From Paludibacteraceae bacterium (GTDB lineage Bacteria > Bacteroidota > Bacteroidia > Bacteroidales > Paludibacteraceae), in NCBI GenBank assembly GCA_905234835.1, contig CAJOIZ010000011.1, positions 1-55,854 on the forward strand: a stretch of 55,854 nt of DNA. The letters are read 5' to 3'. The notes under the pieces were generated by a model. It was not told the DNA's origin, made no database searches, and worked only from the letters and a program-made list of their open reading frames with translations. The position numbers and the translations under genes were made by a program. Below, in pieces: positions 51,856-55,854 of this stretch. How positions within the stretch are numbered: position 1 is the stretch's first letter; every line of letters starts with the position of its first letter.

Positions 51856-54800
51856 ATGAAAAAACTGTTTTCTTTATTGGCGCTGGGCCTGCTGTTTGCA
51901 GACGGAATGCGTGCCGCGGAAATCTATGCCGTAGCGGACGGCACGACCGTCACGTTCTACTATGATGACCAGAAAGCCGGACGCGGCGGCGAACGCTACT
52001 GGGAACTGAGCTGGCTGGAAGGGAAAGGCAAATACGTGACAGAGACCAAAAAGGTGGTCTTCGACAAATCCATGGACAATGCCCACCCGACCAGCACCAA
52101 CGCGTGGTTCTCCGGGTTTGAGGCGCTGGAGGAGTTTGTCAATATCGAATACCTCCACACGGACCAGTGTACGGACATGATGGAGATGTTCGCCAACTGC
52201 CATGTACTCAAGGAACTTGACCTCAGCCATTTTGACACGAAGAACGTGTCGAGGATCCAGTCCATGTTTATGAATTGCAAGGCGCTGAAGACCATTGACG
52301 TGAGCAATTTTGACATCAGCCATGTGACCAACATCATGCTCATGTTCGCTTTCTGCGACGAACTGACCACCATCGTATGCGCGGAGGACTGGAGCAAGCA
52401 CACATTCGAGTATTCCTCCAATATGTTCTATAGCAGCCCGAAACTGGCAGGCGGAAAAGGCACTGTGTATGACGCGGATCACATAGATGCCACCTACGCG
52501 CGCCCGGACGGCGGTCCCGAGTCGGAGACACCGGGCTATTTCTCCCGCCCGAAGGTGAATACGGCATACACCGTCTTCACGATAGACGACAACACCCTCA
52601 CTTATTATTACGACGACCTCATAGAGTCCCGCGGAGGGATTGCCGATCCGATTGCCAACCGCACGCAATACAGTAAATATATGGAGCAAGTTGTCCGGAT
52701 CGTGATAGACCCCTCGTTTGCGAACGCCAATCTGACCATAGCCTACGAACTGTTCGGATCATCCGACAAGCATCGTTTTGTGAACGCGACAAGCATAGAG
52801 GGCATGGAGAACCTCAATACAGACAAGGTGACATTAATGGCAGATATGTTTTACGGTCTTCAATCGTTGAAATCATTGGACCTCAGCCATCTCAATACTG
52901 AAAAGGTGACACGTATGGATGCCATGTTTTACGATTGCGCACAACTGAAAACATTGGACCTCAGCCGTTTCAACACCGAAAAAGTGGAAAATATGAATAT
53001 GATGTTCGCAAAATGTTCTTCATTGTCAGAATTGGATTTGCGCAATTTTGACATTTCGAACGTTACCGCCATGAATAGTATGTTTTTGGACTGTACATCG
53101 CTTAAATACATCACCTGCGACAAGAACTGGAGCGGCACTTCTGCCGGCAGTGAAAATATGTTCAGGGGGTGCTCTCTTCTGGTCGGTCAGAACGGCACGG
53201 ATTACAATTCCGCCTCCATAGATGGCCTAAGCGCCTCGTGGGCGCGCCCGGACGGAGGCGAAGGGAACGAGGGCTATTTCTGGACCACCCCGCACGAGAT
53301 ATACGGCGTTGTCAGCGATGGGGGCAAGACGATCACCCTCTGTTATGATACCCGCCGTGAAGAGAAAGGCGGTGTGAGCGACTGGGGTACGGAAGCGAAC
53401 AGATCCTCCGTGACCACCGTCGTGTTTGACGAGACCTTTGCGGACGCCCTTCCGACCAGCACGGCAGGATGGTTCAGCGGCTTCGGCAAATTGGAGACCC
53501 TCACCGGCATGGAGTATCTCAACACATCCGCCGTGACAACGATGAACGGCATGTTCCGCGGCTGCGTCTCCCTGAAGACCATTGACCTCAATTCGTTCGA
53601 TGTGTCGCAGGTGTACGACCTGTCGCAGTTATTCGCCGGATGTACCGCTCTGACCGCCGTCTATTGCTACGACGACTGGACAGCCATTGTCCCGGAGGGA
53701 TGTGTATCAGACGGTATGTTCACCGAATGTACCAATCTGGCGGGTATGGCGCAGACAGTCTATGACAGCAACTATACGGATATTTCCCGTGCGCGGCCAG
53801 ACGAAGGACCCGAATCCGGAAAACCGGGATATTTCAGCGACAGGGAAGGCACTATTTATACCGTCTATTCCAAACATGTCCTCACCTATTATTGCGACCG
53901 CCTGCGTTCCACCCGTGAGGAGGAAGGGATTGTGGACCTCGTTGACAAGCGCACACGACAAACCGAGTACATGGATAAGGTGGAGAAAATCGTACTCAAC
54001 CCCTCGATGGTGAATGCACACCTTACCTCCCTCTACGGGCTGTTCTTTTTTCAAGATGAGAATAACTTTGATAACTTTTTGTACCTGCCATACGCAGAAT
54101 CAATCGAAGGCATCGAGTATCTCCATACGGACGAAGTGACGGACATGCATTACGCTTTCTACCTCCCCGGTCTGGAGAAACTGGACCTCAGCACTTTCAA
54201 CACCGCCAACGTGACGGATATGAGAGGGATGTTTGCGAGGTGTGTGGCTCTGAAAGAACTGAACCTCAGCAGTTTCAATACGGAGAATGTGGAGAATATG
54301 AGCAGTATGTTCTATAACTGTGTATCGCTGAAACAGTTAGACCTGCATAGTTTCAACACCGGTAAAGTGAAAGACATGAGCGCAATGTTTGCGATGGAAA
54401 TCGAAGGGAGCAAATTGGAAGAACTGAACCTCGCCAATTTCCAGATCAGAGACGGCGCCGTATTGGAAGAGATGTTTGCCGGTTGCCGGAAACTGAAGAC
54501 CATCTACTGCAACTACGACTGGAGCACTGCCCGGTATGATGACATTGACGAGGATACGAAATATATGTTTATCGACTGCAATAGTCTGGTAGGCGGCAAC
54601 GGTACGGCGTATGCGGAAGTGAAGGCAGAAAAAGCCTACGTTGCTCGTCCGGACGGAGGACCCGAGTCGGAGACACCGGGATATTTCACCCTGCTGCCGC
54701 CGGAGTTGTTTGCCGTCACGCTCGTTGCCGAGCATGGAAAGATTACGGTTGCGGAAGACGTTGACCTTGACAAGGTGGAGGAAGGCACTGTGCTTCACCT

Positions 54801-55230
54801 CACCGCCGTGCCCGACGAGGGATATGAGTTTGCCGGCTGGACGAATTACAACCCCGAAACAGGACTCGTGGTGACAAGCGACACGATGGTCACCGCCGCC
54901 TTCACAAAGATTGTCGTCCTGCACACGGTGACTTACCTCGACTGGAACGGCGACGAACTCTACAAGGAGGATGTCATCGAGGGCGAGGACGCGAAAGGCC
55001 CGGCTGCCAACCCGGCACGCGACGGCTACACCTTCACCGGCTGGAGCAAGCCGCTGACCCACATCACCGCCGATATGACCGTGGTGGCGCAGTACGAGAA
55101 GAAGGAGGCGACCGCCCTTGGCGAGATGGACGTCCAATCTTCCGCCCCCCGCAAGCTCCTCCGCAACGGCGTTCTCCTCATCGACCGCCACGGCATCCTC
55201 TTTGATGCCCACGGCCACCGCCTCAACTAA
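51856..55230 (+). CDS. Large secreted DUF285/BspA-like protein with InlB-type repeats
   Basis: This is a 1124-residue exported protein with signal peptide KKLFSLLALGLLFADGMRA. It repeats the modular plan of the 18417-25157 protein: four modules, each with a header (VTFYYDDQKAGRGG; LTYYYDDLIESRGG; ITLCYDTRREEKGG; LTYYCDRLRSTREE), several DUF285 repeats (FDTKNVSRIQSMFMNCKAL) and a cap ending PDGGPESETPGYFS. About residues 950-1095 are two InlB-B-like repeats (GYEFAGWTNYN; RDGYTFTGWSKPL). The tail LLRNGVLLIDRHGILFDAHG matches the other two large proteins. It follows a decayed toxin gene by 13 bp. A surface adhesin role is plausible from the family but unproven here. Confidence 0.88.
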   Translation: MKKLFSLLALGLLFADGMRAAEIYAVADGTTVTFYYDDQKAGRGGERYWELSWLEGKGKYVTETKKVVFDKSMDNAHPTSTNAWFSGFEALEEFVNIEYLHTDQCTDMMEMFANCHVLKELDLSHFDTKNVSRIQSMFMNCKALKTIDVSNFDISHVTNIMLMFAFCDELTTIVCAEDWSKHTFEYSSNMFYSSPKLAGGKGTVYDADHIDATYARPDGGPESETPGYFSRPKVNTAYTVFTIDDNTLTYYYDDLIESRGGIADPIANRTQYSKYMEQVVRIVIDPSFANANLTIAYELFGSSDKHRFVNATSIEGMENLNTDKVTLMADMFYGLQSLKSLDLSHLNTEKVTRMDAMFYDCAQLKTLDLSRFNTEKVENMNMMFAKCSSLSELDLRNFDISNVTAMNSMFLDCTSLKYITCDKNWSGTSAGSENMFRGCSLLVGQNGTDYNSASIDGLSASWARPDGGEGNEGYFWTTPHEIYGVVSDGGKTITLCYDTRREEKGGVSDWGTEANRSSVTTVVFDETFADALPTSTAGWFSGFGKLETLTGMEYLNTSAVTTMNGMFRGCVSLKTIDLNSFDVSQVYDLSQLFAGCTALTAVYCYDDWTAIVPEGCVSDGMFTECTNLAGMAQTVYDSNYTDISRARPDEGPESGKPGYFSDREGTIYTVYSKHVLTYYCDRLRSTREEEGIVDLVDKRTRQTEYMDKVEKIVLNPSMVNAHLTSLYGLFFFQDENNFDNFLYLPYAESIEGIEYLHTDEVTDMHYAFYLPGLEKLDLSTFNTANVTDMRGMFARCVALKELNLSSFNTENVENMSSMFYNCVSLKQLDLHSFNTGKVKDMSAMFAMEIEGSKLEELNLANFQIRDGAVLEEMFAGCRKLKTIYCNYDWSTARYDDIDEDTKYMFIDCNSLVGGNGTAYAEVKAEKAYVARPDGGPESETPGYFTLLPPELFAVTLVAEHGKITVAEDVDLDKVEEGTVLHLTAVPDEGYEFAGWTNYNPETGLVVTSDTMVTAAFTKIVVLHTVTYLDWNGDELYKEDVIEGEDAKGPAANPARDGYTFTGWSKPLTHITADMTVVAQYEKKEATALGEMDVQSSAPRKLLRNGVLLIDRHGILFDAHGHRLN

Positions 55231-55305
55231 AGAGGTCGAAAGAGAAGAAAGAGCAAGAAAGATTTCCAGTTCGGCGGCTTAATCCCCGCCGCGACACAAC
55301 AGACG

Positions 55306-55337
55306 AAAGGCACTCCAATCCAGAGTGCCTTTCTCTA
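55306..55337 (+). terminator. Terminator of the 51856 gene
   Basis: AAAGGCACTC (55306-55315) pairs with GAGTGCCTTT (55323-55332) over a 7-nt loop, followed by CTCTATTG. Confidence 0.75.
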
Positions 55338-55404
55338 TTGTGTCGTCCCCCCGCCTGCCAGTGTCTATGTTCATTACGTCCGCACAGCGAAGCAGATCGT
55401 AAGA

Positions 55405-55431
55405 ATACTATTCGGACACGGCTCCCCGAGC
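55405..55431 (+). repeat. 27-bp direct repeat, copy 1
   Basis: ATACTATTCGG followed by ACACGGCTCCCCGAGC; pairs with 55541-55566. Its right half can fold as GGCTC/GAGCC-type hairpins in the second copy. Nothing else recognisable lies between 55338 and 55540 apart from a duplicated CCCGTCATCCC near 55465 and 55480. Confidence 0.6.
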
Positions 55432-55540
55432 AGCTTGTATCCTCCTTGCCTCCTCTTCGTTATCCCGTCATCCCGAAATCCCGTCATCCCGTTCTTCGCC
55501 TCGTTTTGTATAGGATATGAGTTTTGTCTATTGCGTTCAA

Positions 55541-55566
55541 ATACTATTTGAACCGGCTCCCCGAGC
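55541..55566 (+). repeat. 27-bp direct repeat, copy 2
   Basis: ATACTATTTGAACCGGCTCC followed by CCGAGC, one base shorter than the copy at 55405 with about four differences. Confidence 0.6.
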
Positions 55567-55584
55567 CGCCTGCGAGTACAATGC

Positions 55585-55720
55585 AAACCATAAACCATAA
55601 ATCATAAATCATAAACCATAAACTATCAACTATCAACTTTCTAAACCACCCATAAACACCTAAACTCCTAAACTTTCAACTCTCCAACTTCTTTCAACTC
55701 TCAACATTCAACTCTCAACC
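55585..55720. repeat. Degenerate 7-bp-period array upstream of the last gene
   Basis: Words such as CATAAAC, CATAAAT and TATCAAC recur every 7 bp at first, becoming irregular toward 55720. The reverse complement resembles 25296-25460. Confidence 0.7.
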
Positions 55721-55732
55721 ATAAAAAAAACA

Positions 55733-55764
55733 TTTGCCCATCTCACTCCAATGCACTACCTTTG
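55733..55764 (+). promoter_or_regulatory. Promoter of the gene cut by the window end
   Basis: TTTG at 55733-55736, 20 bp spacer, TACCTTTG at 55757-55764. Confidence 0.8.
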
Positions 55765-55789
55765 CCGCTGAATTTGAAAGAAGGATAGT

Positions 55790-55854
55790 ATGACAGCATC
55801 ACAACCTACATTTAACGAAGTGTTCGACCTTGCATGTATGTTGCCGCTTCAGGA
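55790..55854 (+). CDS. Start of an unidentified gene, cut by the window end
   Basis: ATG 55790, 26 bp after the promoter and preceded by GAAAGAAGGATAGT, opens a frame reading MTASQPTFNEVFDLACMLPL to the last base. Too little is present to name it. Short antitoxin-like proteins with similar starts occur in Bacteroidales, but this is only a resemblance. Confidence 0.55.
   Translation, partial: MTASQPTFNEVFDLACMLPLQ

Overview
The window reads as chromosomal DNA of a gut-type Bacteroidales bacterium (Bacteroidota). Support for this: fifteen candidate promoters, fourteen with the Bacteroidota pattern (TTTG or TTG, 19-20 bp, TAnnTTTG), general scarcity of Shine-Dalgarno sites, an nqrABCDEF operon, eukaryotic-type GlgB, a DAHP synthase-chorismate mutase fusion, DUF4143 ATPases, and very large secreted BspA/DUF285, FISUMP and InlB-repeat proteins. 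No tRNA, rRNA, insertion sequence or CRISPR array was seen.

Layout. 1-2.8 kb: two tandem AAA/DUF4143 ATPases, the first lacking its P-loop half, each followed by the same 96-bp 3' flank. 3.1-8.2 kb (+): M16 protease, Era GTPase, membrane-anchored HtrA protease. 8.2-15.6 kb (-): housekeeping run efp, galK, tig, mpl, dCMP deaminase, S41 protease, rpe. 15.7-18.0 kb: an Hsp20 gene behind a textbook sigma-54 promoter, and a secreted C69 dipeptidase. 18.4-25.2 kb (-): a 2246-residue DUF285 surface protein. 25.7-36 kb: a third DUF4143 ATPase, engB, a UspA-like gene, a yhcH-glgB-nagB sugar operon, and valS with aroF/chorismate mutase. 36.3-39.6 kb: a CsgG-FISUMP secreted protein behind a ~440-nt structured leader, and a hipBA-type toxin-antitoxin pair. 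39.7-45.7 kb (-): nqrA-F. 45.8-47.0 kb: DUF3467 protein and a nucleoside phosphorylase. 47.3-55.2 kb (+): two large secreted BspA-type proteins flanking a decayed toxin-antitoxin pair; the window ends in the first codons of another gene.

The most unusual material is in two places. First, the intergenic regions: at least six carry short degenerate tandem arrays with fixed period (11 bp and 14 bp; others 7 bp and 33 bp). The 11-bp word differs from locus to locus while the period stays 11. The 14-bp word (core AACACGAAGTAACC) is shared, and in two places its arrays run right up to, or into, start and stop codons. Two loci are inverted copies of one composite element. Second, NqrC carries a ~73-residue tail with 22 cysteines and none elsewhere in the protein, resembling a metallothionein fused to a respiratory subunit. 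Other items worth attention are the sigma-54 control of hsp20, the leader of the CsgG-FISUMP gene with a small ORF and strong Shine-Dalgarno, a one-base frameshift in that gene's signal peptide, and a C-terminal tail shared by three large secreted proteins.
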